Source: Megamerina dolium
Taxonomy: Eukaryota; Arthropoda; Insecta; Diptera; Megamerinidae
Assembly (NCBI GenBank): GCA_963854835.1
Contig: OY978526.1
Coordinates: 93,830,904-93,894,903, forward strand
Direction of reading: 5' to 3'
DNA length: 64,000 bases
Shown here: positions 27,234-38,731 of the stretch, piece by piece
How positions within the stretch are numbered: the first letter of the stretch is position 1
Layout of the letters: each line of letters starts with the position of its first letter
Made by a program: the position numbers and the translations under genes
Notes under the pieces: model-generated
The model's input: the letters and a program-made list of their open reading frames with translations, nothing else
Database searches by the model: none
What the model was told of the DNA's origin: nothing

Positions 27234-29573
27234 ATCTTCAAATGTTGTTTTCCACGATCAAACTGATTTGATATCACGTATATGATAAATCGAACTTTGA
27301 TTGTAAACTAAGTATTTTAATTTGGAAAGAATTTCATTAAATGTATGTACCTATACATTAAGGTGGACTGATTTCGTTTGTAAAAAGAAGTTACGTTTAA
27401 ATGTGTTAATAAACCTTCTAAATTTTATATTCTTCTGACGGTGTGCCTCAGTTCGATACAATTTCAAAATATAAGTCCAATTTTATACTTCTGTTAGACT
27501 CTTCTTCTCTCCTCCTCTCTCGAAGATCGAACATCATACTTGTACATCATATCTTCCTGTCCTAACATACGCCGCAGAAGCCTGGACAATTTCCACCACG
27601 GATGAGAGGATGCTTGGAGTTTTCGAGAGAAAAGCTCTGTTCAGGAACTTCGGATCTATTTGCATTGATGACGAGTATCGAATAAGGTACAGCTGTATAA
27701 GCTGTACGCTGACATTGACATAGTTAAGCGAATCAAAATTCAGCGGCTGCGAAGCTGGTATTTAATTCGGCACCCGCTGGAGGACGCAGAAGAAGAGGAA
27801 TACCAAACCTCCGTTGATAGGATCAAGTTTTGGGTAACCTGGCGGTGCTTGGAATATCCAATTGGCGCCAGCAAGCGAAGAACAGAGAAGACTGGCGCCG
27901 CATTATATATTCGGCGTAAATCGATCATCAGTTGTTATGGCCACATAAGAAGAAGAAGTTAGACTCTTCATACTTCATGCACCACGAAATCAGTAATATT
28001 TGTAGCAGCATCCTCTACATTGTATAGAACAAGTTTTTAAATATAGTATTAAAACAAAATATAGAATTGATAAAATATTTTTCCCCCTTTTTATTGAATT
28101 TTTTTTATTTCTATCTATTTGCATTGATGACGAGTATCGAATAAGGTACAGCTGTATAAGCTGTACGCTGACATTGACATAGTTAAGCGAATCAAAATTC
28201 AGCGGCTGCGAAGCTGGTATTTAATTCGGCACCCGCTGGAGGACGCAGAAGAAGAGGAATACCAAACCTCCGTTGATAGGATCAAGTTTTGGGTAACCTG
28301 GCGGTGCTTGGAATATCCAATTGGCGCCAGCAAGCGAAGAACAGAGAAGACTGGCGCCGCATTATATATTCGGCGTAAATCGATCATCAGTTGTTATGGC
28401 CACATAAGAAGAAGAAGTTAGACTCTTCATACTTCATGCACCACGAAATCAGTAATATTTGTAGCAGCATCCTCTACATTGTATAGAACAAGTTTTTAAA
28501 TATAGTATTAAAACAAAATATAGAATTGATAAAATATTTTTCCCCCTTTTTATTGAATTTTTTTATTTTTTCTTATTTTTATGGAAATGCCATTTCTAAT
28601 GATAATTGCAAGAATAGTTCATTTTTTATATTAACTATTATAAAGAGTTGGTTATGTTTATATTGACATTATGCTCTAAATGAGCCAATTATTAGGGCTC
28701 TTCTGGATTTTAACAGGTTGAATAATGACGTTTCCATCGATTTTACTTTAACCAGAGGTGGTCTACAGGCTTTGCTACATAATGCTTTGTAATCACATTT
28801 ATTCGTTTAACTGTCGAATTTTATTTTTGATTAAGTTACTTAAATATTTTTTTTTCTAGTCTGTAAGAAGTTTTTTTTTTCCATAAACTGTAATAATAAA
28901 TGAAATGAAATTCGAATAAATGTGAAATGTGGCAGCATCTTTTAGCTAAAACGGCAGCTTTCTGCAGCTATGTCCAACCCGTTTTCGAAAAACTGTGTTT
29001 CATTTCACCTTAATGTACATACGTACATACATATATAAAAAAGAAAGCGATGTAAGTCTAAAATAGGTTATTCAGCTAAGCACAATTAATGAGATAAATA
29101 AATAAAATTGAATTGAATAATTGAGTTTTTGTGTGTGCGTGCTCGTGTGTACACTCCATTCCATTTCAACTATAAAAAGAGTTATAATGAGACTCAAATC
29201 AGTTGTAGGGGAAAATAAAGCTTATAAATGATTCGAATGCTTTCGAAAATTAAAATTGTACAAAAAATATACATGTCTACAAAATGGAAAAAAAAACTTT
29301 CTGAATACTTACAATAGCTATCTACTATCACCTTTAGTAGCATTTTTTCTAGTAGTACAATAAAACGGAGAAATTTTAATGCCCATACTTTCACGTCTGT
29401 TGGTCCCCTACAAATTAATGCTGTCGATCAAGAGTAAACAATATGATGATTTACTTAAAATATCATTGCGCAATGAGTGTGCTTATAAATATATTCATAT
29501 TATGTTTATGGCATCAATTGTATATATCAGTGCGATGGTAGTGGATTGATTAGATTGATCGTATTGCCTAAGG
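27234..29573. other. Divergent region between genes C and D
   Basis: 2.3 kb. The central 1 kb is the duplicated RTE tail described separately. The rest, including about 28573-29573 before gene D, is AT-rich with no recognised gene. Promoters of C (left) and D (right) are expected at the ends. Confidence 0.45.
27500..28572 (+). repeat. RTE-like LINE tail with exact 459 bp tandem duplication
   Basis: The segment from about 27500 carries RTE Pol C-terminal words in broken frames (AEAWTISTTDERMLGVFERK, then EYRIRYSCIS). From about 27655 the sequence repeats at an offset of exactly 459 bp: the stretch from GCATTGATGACGAG (27662 and 28121) to about 28113 and 28572 is identical by eye, including the non-LINE tail. 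The 9.3-9.96 kb copy is a diverged relative. The duplication is too perfect to be old. Confidence 0.8.
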
Positions 29574-30875
29574 ATGACAATTTTAAAATTTCTGATTTTT
29601 CTTTTAATTCCAATTCAAATGATAAGTGAAACTTCATTAATTCGTATCAGAAATGTTATTAACGAATCAACAACTATATCTGAAAGTGATCTAAAACCTG
29701 TAGTTGAGCGGGTGTTCGTGCGTAAGAAGCGGTTTCTTCTTTTACCTAAAGGCGCTCATCTAAAATTTACTGTTTCCCTTAGTAAACATCTGTTGGCAAT
29801 GTTTCCGAGAGGTTTCAATTTCGGTATTGAGGCAGCCCTTTATTATCCCGCGCCTACAGCACGAATCGATTTGATACCAAAACGTTTACGGCCGAAGACA
29901 ACACCAAAACCAAACACATCCGCTATGACGGAGCCAATAATTGTCCACATACCCGGATCATATATACGATATAAAGCGAAACCGGCTGCCAAACCTATGA
30001 AAGTGCAACGTATTGACAATAATGCTACTGGTACATTAATGTATGATACGTCTAAATATCAAAAATATCAAAATTACGCAAATCGCGTAAAATTAATACA
30101 GCCATCGAAATATGATCAACAAGAATATAACTGGGTGCCAAGATATGTTTACAACGAACTGCATCCATGGCATCAGTCGCTCCCAACGAAATGGACTAAA
30201 TGGATGAACCAACAACCTACTGCGACGATGCAAAGGCAAACATTGTGGCCTGTTGGAAATACAATACGTAAATTTCCAACATATCCACAAAGTACACGTT
30301 GGCAACGAGCAGTAAAGGATGCTCTTTCAAATGTTGAGTATTTCACAAATAAAGACGATACAATTACTGATAATGACTTCGATGGTACGCTGCCTGAACC
30401 GATGTTCTTTTCGGACTTAGAGCCTTTTACAGATTGGAAGCACTATCATAATCACCGTGAACGTCGCGATCTGTTTTATCAGTTTGAAGGCTTAAGTACA
30501 ATGTGTGTATTTTTTCGTTGGTAAATATTTGAATTGAATTTTGAAGTTTTTGTTTTTGTTTAGCCTTGGCATTGATATGAAATCGTGCATTCTTCGTGCT
30601 ATATGTGATGGTAAACGGTTTTTGTTACCACCTGGGCACTCAATGATACAGGATATATTGCGTGTAGTGTTTCAGTGAGTCATACACATATGCACCATAA
30701 CCGAATTATTATAAATTTATTATTTATTTGCAGATTTCCTACTATAAGTGGTCTTGCAGATGATTATAGTCGCTCAATGCAAGCTGATTTTGATACATGT
30801 CATAAAAAGTTGAAAAACACAACTTGTCCATTTAGCTTATTAGACTGGTTCATACATTCACATAAGAAAATCTAA
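29574..30875 (+). CDS. DM4/12-domain secreted protein, gene D
   Basis: Exons 29574-30502, 30564-30674 and 30734-30875 (phases 2, 2) give 393 residues. Signal peptide MTILKFLIFLLIPIQMISE. A short propeptide runs to the dibasic site and motif VRKKRFLLLPKGAHLKF, followed by GFNFGIEAALYYPAPTARID. A long Pro/Tyr/Lys-rich middle region of about 150 residues follows. It ends at HRERRDLFYQFEGL, a possible second processing site. The first Cys pair is MKSCILRAICDGKRF, in a 111 nt exon. The second pair is DTCHKKLKNTTCPFSLLDWF, with wider spacing. Unlike its relatives, the cleavage motif and core share one exon, so one intron is absent. Confidence 0.87.
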
Positions 30876-31541
30876 CTACTGTAATGTTAAATATGTAATG
30901 TGTGTTGGTGATAGTGGATAGTGTCTAACAACTAGTCATAATTAATATCTGTCAGCGTCAGTCAAATACCAATGGGGATGTTAAAAACGGACATCGGAAG
31001 TGCCGTCTACGTGATAAAATGGTTTTATAATATCAAATGAATTATTTTTAAAGCCTGGTTAAAGAAATTTTACAGGTGCCTATTGGTTTACGGAATAAAT
31101 ATAAGATAAATTAAAATGAATGTGTTTCTTAAAAGAATATTTCGATTGAGACACATAGAATATATCTTAGATCAATTCTTTTACTTCTTTGCAATATTAA
31201 AGTTTCTTCGGTAGTATTGTTGATGAGGATTCTTTTTCTCTTCTATAATTCTTGCGTGGATTCCACAGTCACAGTTCTGAATGCCGAAATTGGACACTAG
31301 ATCCTAATCCATGGTATTACACGTTTCCGTGCCTATTGGATGATATATTCCATGGTAGGTGGCGTGTTCACACCAGAGAACACGGATATGCATAATTCCA
31401 TACTCATAGAAAAAAATAAAAGTGTTTTATTACTCATATTACTAGCATTATTCCTGGTCGCTTGTATGTATCTTAGACTAAGAAACACTCTGTTACTTAG
31501 TAGCTATCATATTGTCAGTTTATATTGTGGTTAGCATGTTA
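30876..31541. other. Convergent intergenic region between D and E
   Basis: No gene recognised. It should contain the 3' UTRs of D (plus) and E (minus). Confidence 0.45.
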
Positions 31542-34326
31542 CTATCTAATAAATTGAGCTTCCCACAGAGATTTCTTACAGTATTGATAGCGTTGTTTGC
31601 AATTGCCCTGAAATGCATTTGCTGCATCATATCGATGATAATTGTTATGTATCCCCTGCTCATGATAGTTGTGGCGATCATTCTCCACAGGTTCTGGCAA
31701 TGTGAAAATAGTCCGCATCAATTCTCCAACAAATGTACCAGGAACTTGTTCGTCAGATTTTTGTCCAGTTTCACAGAGTGCACGTAATACACAATAATGA
31801 CCAGGTAAACCTAATCTATAAAGAAAATGATAATTCGATAGAGTTATTATGTAGCTTTTAAATGTGCAGAAGAGACTAGCTGTTACTTTTTTGCATTTTT
31901 ATGATTGAAAATTAAATTTTATTGAATTGCTGATGGTTTCAATCGTTGACGAAGAGTCTCTTTTAAATATACTATTAATACTTTTAAAGTCTTTGTTGGG
32001 TTTACGTGATGACTTCCTCATGTAAAAATGGTGCTTAATGAGATTATCAAATTCACTTTTCTCAATCTTACGAAAATGCCCGTAGGCGTCTATTTGAAAT
32101 GGCTGTCACAACAACACTATTTGACATATTTATCTCAAAGTTTGGGTGCATTCTTGCGAAGGATACTTGTACTTCCTAACAAGCAAAAGGTTTTTTTCTC
32201 AATAGGGTGTGCAAATTTATTTTAAAATTAATGCAATTTTATATATTATTTTCTATTACTTACTTATTGAGATATTTTCCAATCTTCTCATATAGTGCTT
32301 GTCGTGTAACACGATGATGACGAACATGGGATGCTTCTATCTTACTCAGCTCAGGTCCAACAATGCCATGTCGTCTTAGACGTTGATACTTTTTTTGTTG
32401 AGCCCGCTTTTCTAGTCGATGCATACCTTTGGATGATTCGCTGCTATTCAATGATCTAAAGCAGCTAAAAATAGGTGTGCTGCGTTTCCCGAAAACTGGA
32501 TAAATACGATGTTTCCTTGGAGTTTTTCTTGATTTAAATGTTGCAGTTGTCTTTCCTTTTGATTTATGTTGGATGCTTACGGCAGCAGGTAAATGCTGTT
32601 GTGAACGCTGCTGTTGTTTATAGTTTTTAGGTGTACTACCGTTGTCTAGACGATTCGTCACTACGGTAATTGGACGTGGTCTATTAAGTAGAAAATGTAG
32701 TATTTGTAGAAAGCGAATGGAAATGGAAGACTCCTCGACTTTCTGTCACAAAAAGTGAGTATGCCAACGATTTACTGACGAAAAATCTTTTTAACAATTG
32801 ATGAGCTCATGCACATTCATACCTTGAAGCTAAATTCCACCAAGGGTATTTCACGTCATTCCATGAGGTCAATCCATAAGGTGATTTCTGTCGTGTCCAT
32901 TTGTTAAACGGATTCCGATATTTACTGATCTTATGGTTGGAATAATTGTAGTTACTTTTACGCCGCCAACCGGTTCGGTCAAACTGAAGCCTAGCGTCAT
33001 TGTAGCGATTATAGTTTTCCGATGCCTTTGGTCGATAATTATGTGAATAATATAAATTTTTGTGTATTGGTGATCGAAATGTTGTATACATTTTTAGTTT
33101 ATTATTCCGATTGTTTTGGGTGTATATAGAATCAAGTTTTGGTTGGATTATCTTATGACCGCCGTACGATCGCATTTTTCCAATGTGTATATATTTTGGC
33201 TTGTAAGTTTGAATTGTGTTTTTCTTTGCATCATCAATATATGTTATATTTAAGGTGGAGTCATTGCGCCGTTGTAAACCAAGGGTACCATCCTCGAGTC
33301 CTTGTCTTAAATCATCTAATATTTCGCTTGGAGGCTTACTTGGTAATTCCCAAGCTAAGGCAACTGTAATGCCGAGAATAAGATAGTTTGTGTAGTCTAC
33401 CACTCCAATAATGCCATCGTATACTGCAACAGAGAGGAAGAGAAGTGCGTGTATGTGAGAGAGATATCAAAATTTTCAAAAACAAACACACATTCTAATC
33501 GTAAATCGTTGTAGTGTTCAAATAAAATAGTATAACAAATATTGATGAAGTTGAAAAAAGGCGAAAAAAATTTCCTCTGCCTTGAGAATGAACATAAACT
33601 AGAAATATATGAACTTTCATAAACTATATACATATACAGTTCGAATGGTTTGTATTTCTTTTTTCCAAAACTGGTTAGGAAATCGGTTAATAATTGACTG
33701 CGTTATGGCCACACAAGTGCAGAAAAGAGAGCAAAATCGGGTTTTGAACCGTAAATCAAGATTTTGGGGGTGTTTCTCAAATTCCAAATACGCAGTTTTG
33801 TTTTAATCGACCAAACTTACAACCTCCACTATAACACTTCTCAGCTATTTCAGGATGTCTAGCATCATTGCGCGTTAACTTTGCTTTTTGTTGGCGGAAT
33901 GGCGCTTACAAAAGCGTTGTAGAGTTGCAGGCTTACAAATTCATTCATATATTAATAGATAGTCCCACTAGTAAGCCTATTGAGCACCAGTGGAACTTCG
34001 TAGTTGTCATTTATTAACTATTCGATGCTAAAGAACTTACCCAATTGAAAGGAAGTACCTTCTGGAAAGAGTAAATATCGTCGTTTCCGTGAAAGGATCA
34101 ATTTTGAAGTAGTAAATGTTTTCTCGTGCTGATCAAAATTATTTTGTTCCACACCATCCATACCTCGTACAGCTGTTGTTTTAGGAGATATGACAATAAT
34201 ACATAATATTACGAACAAAACGATAAACAGAGGTAAGTTGTTGTTGAAAGCAATTAACCGATTATGTTGCTGATGACATCGATTGAGTTGCATTTCCTTT
34301 GTCAATAGTTGCTCTTTTTCAAACAT
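31542..34326 (-). CDS. DM4/12-domain secreted protein, gene E
   Basis: Exons 34041-34326, 32823-33423, 32264-32680 and 31542-31815 (phases 1, 2, 2) give 525 residues. The first in-frame ATG is 34326; the next, 34293, would place the hydrophobic segment (LPLFIVLFVILCIIVI) closer to the N terminus and is a real alternative. Cleavage site and motif: SRKRRYLLFPEGTSFQLG. Core: IVALAWELP-like, read as TVALAWELPSKPPSEIL. A long Tyr/Asn/Lys-rich insert and a basic His/Gln/Arg-rich insert follow. Both Cys pairs lie in one final exon (HYCVLRALCETG and GNCKQRYQYCKKSLWE). It is the sister of gene F, with the same phases and the shared WELPSKPPSEI and RRNDST blocks. Confidence 0.86.
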
Positions 34327-34448
34327 TAATGAAAAAAAAAACTTAAAAAACAACAAAATGAAATATGAAACCACTATAATTTTATCGTAAAGCTATGTTG
34401 CATTTCAACTAACATCGACCGTTATTCACACAGCTGCTACTGGTACTG

Positions 34449-34658
34449 TTAAGAGATATTGCAATTCATACTACTAAGTAAATCGAACATCAAATTGTTT
34501 TTAAAGGCATATGTAACAGCTACAGCAAAAATTAATAAAACAAACACAACAATAGTTGTTAATTGCTTTTGTCTTTGTTTTTTACCCGAATAAGATGGCC
34601 TAGAATTTCCAACAGCGACATTGTGGTTAATTACGTCTGTGTTCTTTGTTTTTCCCAT
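34449..34658 (-). CDS. Candidate small single-pass membrane protein
   Basis: ATG-initiated 69-residue frame. A basic, polar N-terminal part (MGKTKNTDVINHNVAVGN, then KKQRQKQ) precedes one strong membrane segment (LTTIVVFVLLIFAVAVTYAF) and a short tail. It lies 120 bp upstream of gene E on the same strand, so it could be a tiny independent gene, an upstream ORF or a 5' exon. I do not recognise a family. The amphipathic/basic plus transmembrane layout is better than chance, but there is no independent support. Confidence 0.35.
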   Translation of the reverse strand: MGKTKNTDVINHNVAVGNSRPSYSGKKQRQKQLTTIVVFVLLIFAVAVTYAFKNNLMFDLLSSMNCNIS

Positions 34659-35369
34659 TTGTTGTTTTGGTATTGCACTCTATTTTTTTTTTTCATTTTT
34701 ACAACTCCTAATAGAAACAAAAATACCAACTAAATTTATTATTAACACTAATTTAATACATATTTGCTGTAGGAATTCATTTGTTATGTGTACAGGTTTT
34801 TTATAGTCTAACAACCAGCACCTCCTACCTATATTCACATCTAAAAACTAATACAACAAAATAATAAATCATGTAAATGTAAAACATGCAACTGAGTAAT
34901 TGGCGAATTCACGCATATTTTTCTTTCTATATTTTTTATGATTCTTATCATGTCTTAGAAACATGCCTTAGAAACAAATTCCACATATTTTTGTGTGGAG
35001 TTGTTAGTCTATCGTCAATTTTATGGAGTATGGAGTGCAAAAACGAACGTTTTCGTCATTTTCTAATTTTTTATTTATGGAAGCTGCTTAAACATTTATG
35101 CAATGTGTATGGTGAGAAAGTTTGAAAGGAGAGATACTGCCGAAATCGGAATTATTTCACTTAACGAAGACAAATATTTAGATCGACCATTAGACGACCA
35201 ATTCAAAGCCATCATAGATTTACAGAATCACAGTTTTCAGAATTATTTGCAACTCCAAATGCCAAACATATTCATTGGGGTTCATGGCTTATATCTCCAA
35301 AAGGCAGATGTCTTCTCGACAATATCTACTGGCTAACCTGCTTATTCGCCTTCGAACCTAATAAAATTA

Positions 35370-36664
35370 AAGGGTTATCCATTTTGCGGTTTCAAAAGTA
35401 AATGTAAATAAAACACATATAAAATATTTTTTATCATGATATTTCTTTTTTATTATAAAGTTTGAACGTTGATATTATGTGTGAAATACTTCATTATTTA
35501 AATGACCACCACGCGAATTGTTGCAAGCATCGATTCTTTTGAGGTAATTTTCGACCACTTTTTGACACATATTGGGCGGTATCTCAGCCATAACGTGACG
35601 AATGTTGGTTTTTAGGTGCTCAAGAGTTAAAGGTTTATCTGCATAAACACGGTCTTTCGCGTAGCCCCACAAAAAAAAGTCAAGCGGTGTCAAATCGCAT
35701 GATCTTGGTGGTCACTTGATATCGCCACGACGAGAAATTACGCGGCCAGAAAATTTCTCTTGCAATAAAGCCATATTCGCTCGAGTTGTGTGGCATGTGG
35801 CACCGTCTTGTTGAAACCACATATTCTCTAAGTCGTATTCTTCTAGCAGGCAAAAAAAAGTCGGTTATCATATGACCATAACGCTCCGAATTGACGGTGA
35901 CAGTCGTTCCATCGTCGTTTTCGAAGAAGTAAGGTCCAATCACACCTCCGGACCAAAGAGCGCACCAAGCAGTGACTTTTTGTGGATGTAGTGGCCTCTC
36001 TTCAATTACTTCTCAGAACCCCAAATACGACAATTTTGTTTGTTAACATACCCACCGAGTGAGAAATGTGCTTCGTCGCTGAAGAAAATTTTGTTCGAAA
36101 AATCGCCGTCCACCTCCTGTTGTTCAAGCACCCATTCGACGTATCTACGACGTTGTGAATGGTCAGCTGGCTTCAGTTGTTGTGTGAGCTAGATTTTATA
36201 TGGATGTAGGTGTAGATCCAAATGTAAAATACGCCATAATGTGCCGTAAGACAGTCCTAATTCCTGCGAACGACGAGGAATCGACACATTCGGGTCTTCG
36301 GCAACACTTTCACTTACAGCAGCGATATTTTCGGTGGTACGAGCGAAACGATGATGCACAGGCCTTACAATATCTGTAACCGATCCAGTCTCTTCATATT
36401 TCTTCACAATTTTGCCAATTGCTTGCGTAGTTGGACGATTATGTAAATCATAATCTCCTCTTAAAGCACGATATGTGGCTGTGTAGAATCACCATTTTTG
36501 TAGTAGGTTTTTACAATTTTAATGCGTTGTGCGATAGTTAAGCGATACATTTTCGCAAATGTCAGACTTTGAACTGAAAAAGAAAGAAATTGTTTTAACA
36601 ACTCAGTTTGACAGATGTCGAATTCTAGCCCTATACTTTTGAAACCGCGAAATGGATAACCCTT
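35370..36664 (-). mobile_element. Near-full-length rosa-like (DD41D) mariner, inactivated
   Basis: About 1295 bp, with matching ends. The 30 bp inverted repeats at 35371-35400 and 36634-36663 have one mismatch and contain AGGGTTATCCATTTTGCGGT. TA target duplications lie at 35368-35369 and 36665-36666. Minus-strand transposase parts include the N-terminal HTH (SIPRRSQELGLSYGTLWRIL), the second Asp in WFQQDGATCH and the third in PPRSCDLTPLDFFLWGY, 41 residues apart. The Trp codon before PPRS is a TGA stop, and at least one frameshift occurs near 35870, so it is a pseudogene. It lies between divergent genes E and F. Confidence 0.9.
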
Positions 36665-36864
36665 TATATGATTTTATTGACTTTGCAGTAACTAGAAGCT
36701 TAAAGAGAAATATCATTATCCATCGTTCATTTTACTGAATGTTTCCGTCAGTTACGGAATCATTCAGTAAAGGTCACTGAATCCAGTGAATACCAGTATC
36801 TAACAAATAAGCTCACTAATTGGCTTAATTATAAAAGGTATATTAGTTCTCGTACCTTGCTCGT

Positions 36865-36900
36865 ACTTGCTTTACTACCTTTTAGGGTAGTAAAGCAAGT
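36865..36900. repeat. Perfect 15 bp hairpin
   Basis: ACTTGCTTTACTACC (36865-36879) pairs perfectly with 36886-36900 around a 6 nt loop. It lies just left of the Jockey-type fragment and has no coding role that I can see. Confidence 0.6.
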
Positions 36901-36929
36901 CAACACTGCAGTTGAAAATTTCACTAAGT

Positions 36930-37322
36930 TGGAACATGAAGCCGCTAGAATTGCAATCCCTCAAAATAAATTCCTTAGACTTAAAAAACTTAGAAGAATC
37001 CCAAAAGAAGTCTAAAAAAGACGTATGAATGACTAACCTCACGGCAAGTAAGAATACAGATTATTATCTATGGAAAGTAATTAAAGGTGTGATGTATCCA
37101 ATAATAAAGGAAGCTCCAATACGAATGCCAGATCGATTTTATGCAACAAGTGATAAAGACAAAAAAGAAGTATTCGCGAATCAATTAGAAGGTGTTTTCA
37201 AACCCAATGAACCTACAAGAGATTTGAGATTACCATTCATAACCAATAATGGCTCTACTGCTTTAGTGAAAAAAAAATGGAAATATAAAAATAACGTAAC
37301 CATACGCAACATTTCCTTATAG
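36930..37322 (+). mobile_element. Jockey-type LINE linker fragment
   Basis: Translates as EHEAARIAIPQNKFLRLK, a stop, and then YYLWKVIKGVMYPIIKEAPI and RFYATSDKDKKEVFANQLEG, ending KPNEPT. This is the conserved linker between endonuclease and reverse transcriptase of Jockey-clade elements (pattern DxxLWK...PPIR...S..EKAE.FA..L...F.P). There is no RT downstream, so it is a short relic. Confidence 0.65.
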
Positions 37323-38731
37323 TCCAAAAATGCCTCAGAAAATTCCTCGTGTTCGTTCTTCTCCAGATCTAATAGAAGATCTACGAAGATAAAATAATGG
37401 CTCTACCCGGAAGGTGGCGAAAGGTGATCGATACCGATGGCCAATATTTTGATTCATTTTGTTTATCAAAGGTAATAAAAAACAATTCAATTAACCGAAA
37501 AGAGGCTGCATTACTCTTTACTGGACCTGATACTATTTTATTGATATGTTTTATCTTTTATCAATTATCTTTTGTGGGTTAAGTTGTTTTATATTTTGGT
37601 TTGGTTTTGTACTTATAACAAAGAATATATAATATACCCAATTTAGATTAAGTATGCTTTTAATAAAATAACACATATTCAGGATTGTTGATTTTTGAAT
37701 TTAACTCATCGTACATTGGTCAATCTCCCTTTGAAGTGGTCCGAATAAGGTTATGAGTATTGAAAATGACAAGTATATTTTATGGAACATTGACAAAAGT
37801 TAGCAAACGAAATTACGATATTTTGGCAAAAAAAAAGATTGAGAAATGGTGGAAATCGGTTTTCTCGAAAATTTGATGTGACACAGACCTCAGTAGGCTT
37901 GTCCCTAACCGACACCGACGTTCATAAATTTTTTGACTACAACACTGTAATCAATGTTATGGTTCTTGAGAATTTTCTGGTGTAAAATGCTTTCAATTTT
38001 GTTGTGTCTCCTTGTGTCTACATAAACCCAACGATCTTAAACTCGTCACCAAGATGGGTTAATGTCAATTACATACAAACAAACATATATAAATAAGAAT
38101 GTTTTTGTACTTTATATATTATATTTACATTATTTTGAAGTGCAAATTCATCGTTTAATCCATTTAAAGGTAGGGGAGAGCGGTTCTGTGGATGCTTTTT
38201 AATTTTAATTTAGCTTATAATGAATTGACGTATCAACGGTATAGTCTTTGATTACAAATTTTAATATGTATTTAGAATTTTTCAATTACCATATTTGAAC
38301 GCTGCGTTGAAAGGCAGTCAAGGTTAAAATGACGCAGCATAGATGAACAAAAATAGAGTTTCGTTGTCTCTTTCATAATTCTAGAGCCAACGCATCTCGC
38401 TCTACCTTATTTTACCAAAAAATGTGTTAAATACCTATTGTATTCGTTACCACATTTTTAATGTGCTATAATGAGTTTCAATTACCATAATCGTTCCTCT
38501 TTGGAGAGTGATCTAAATGATTTTTTTCAGTATATTACATTTTTACCTTGCGAGTCAGTGGAGTATACGAGTTCGCAATCAAAATAATAAGTATCGTATA
38601 TAGAAATTTGTGTAGATTTATCATATATGTACAGTGGATAGTGAGTTGGCTTTCTGATATGTAGGTCAGGTCTCAAATTCTATTTATACAAATGTTGTGC
38701 AAAAGAGCAATGTAAAGTGCAAAGAAACAAT
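37323..38731. other. Intergenic, upstream of gene F
   Basis: No gene recognised. The last few hundred bases should carry the gene F promoter and 5' UTR. Confidence 0.4.

Noticed and set aside
34327..34374. Upstream extension of gene E beginning at a GTG
   Set aside because: Not an ATG start, and the added residues come from A/T-run sequence; the first ATG at 34326 is preferred.
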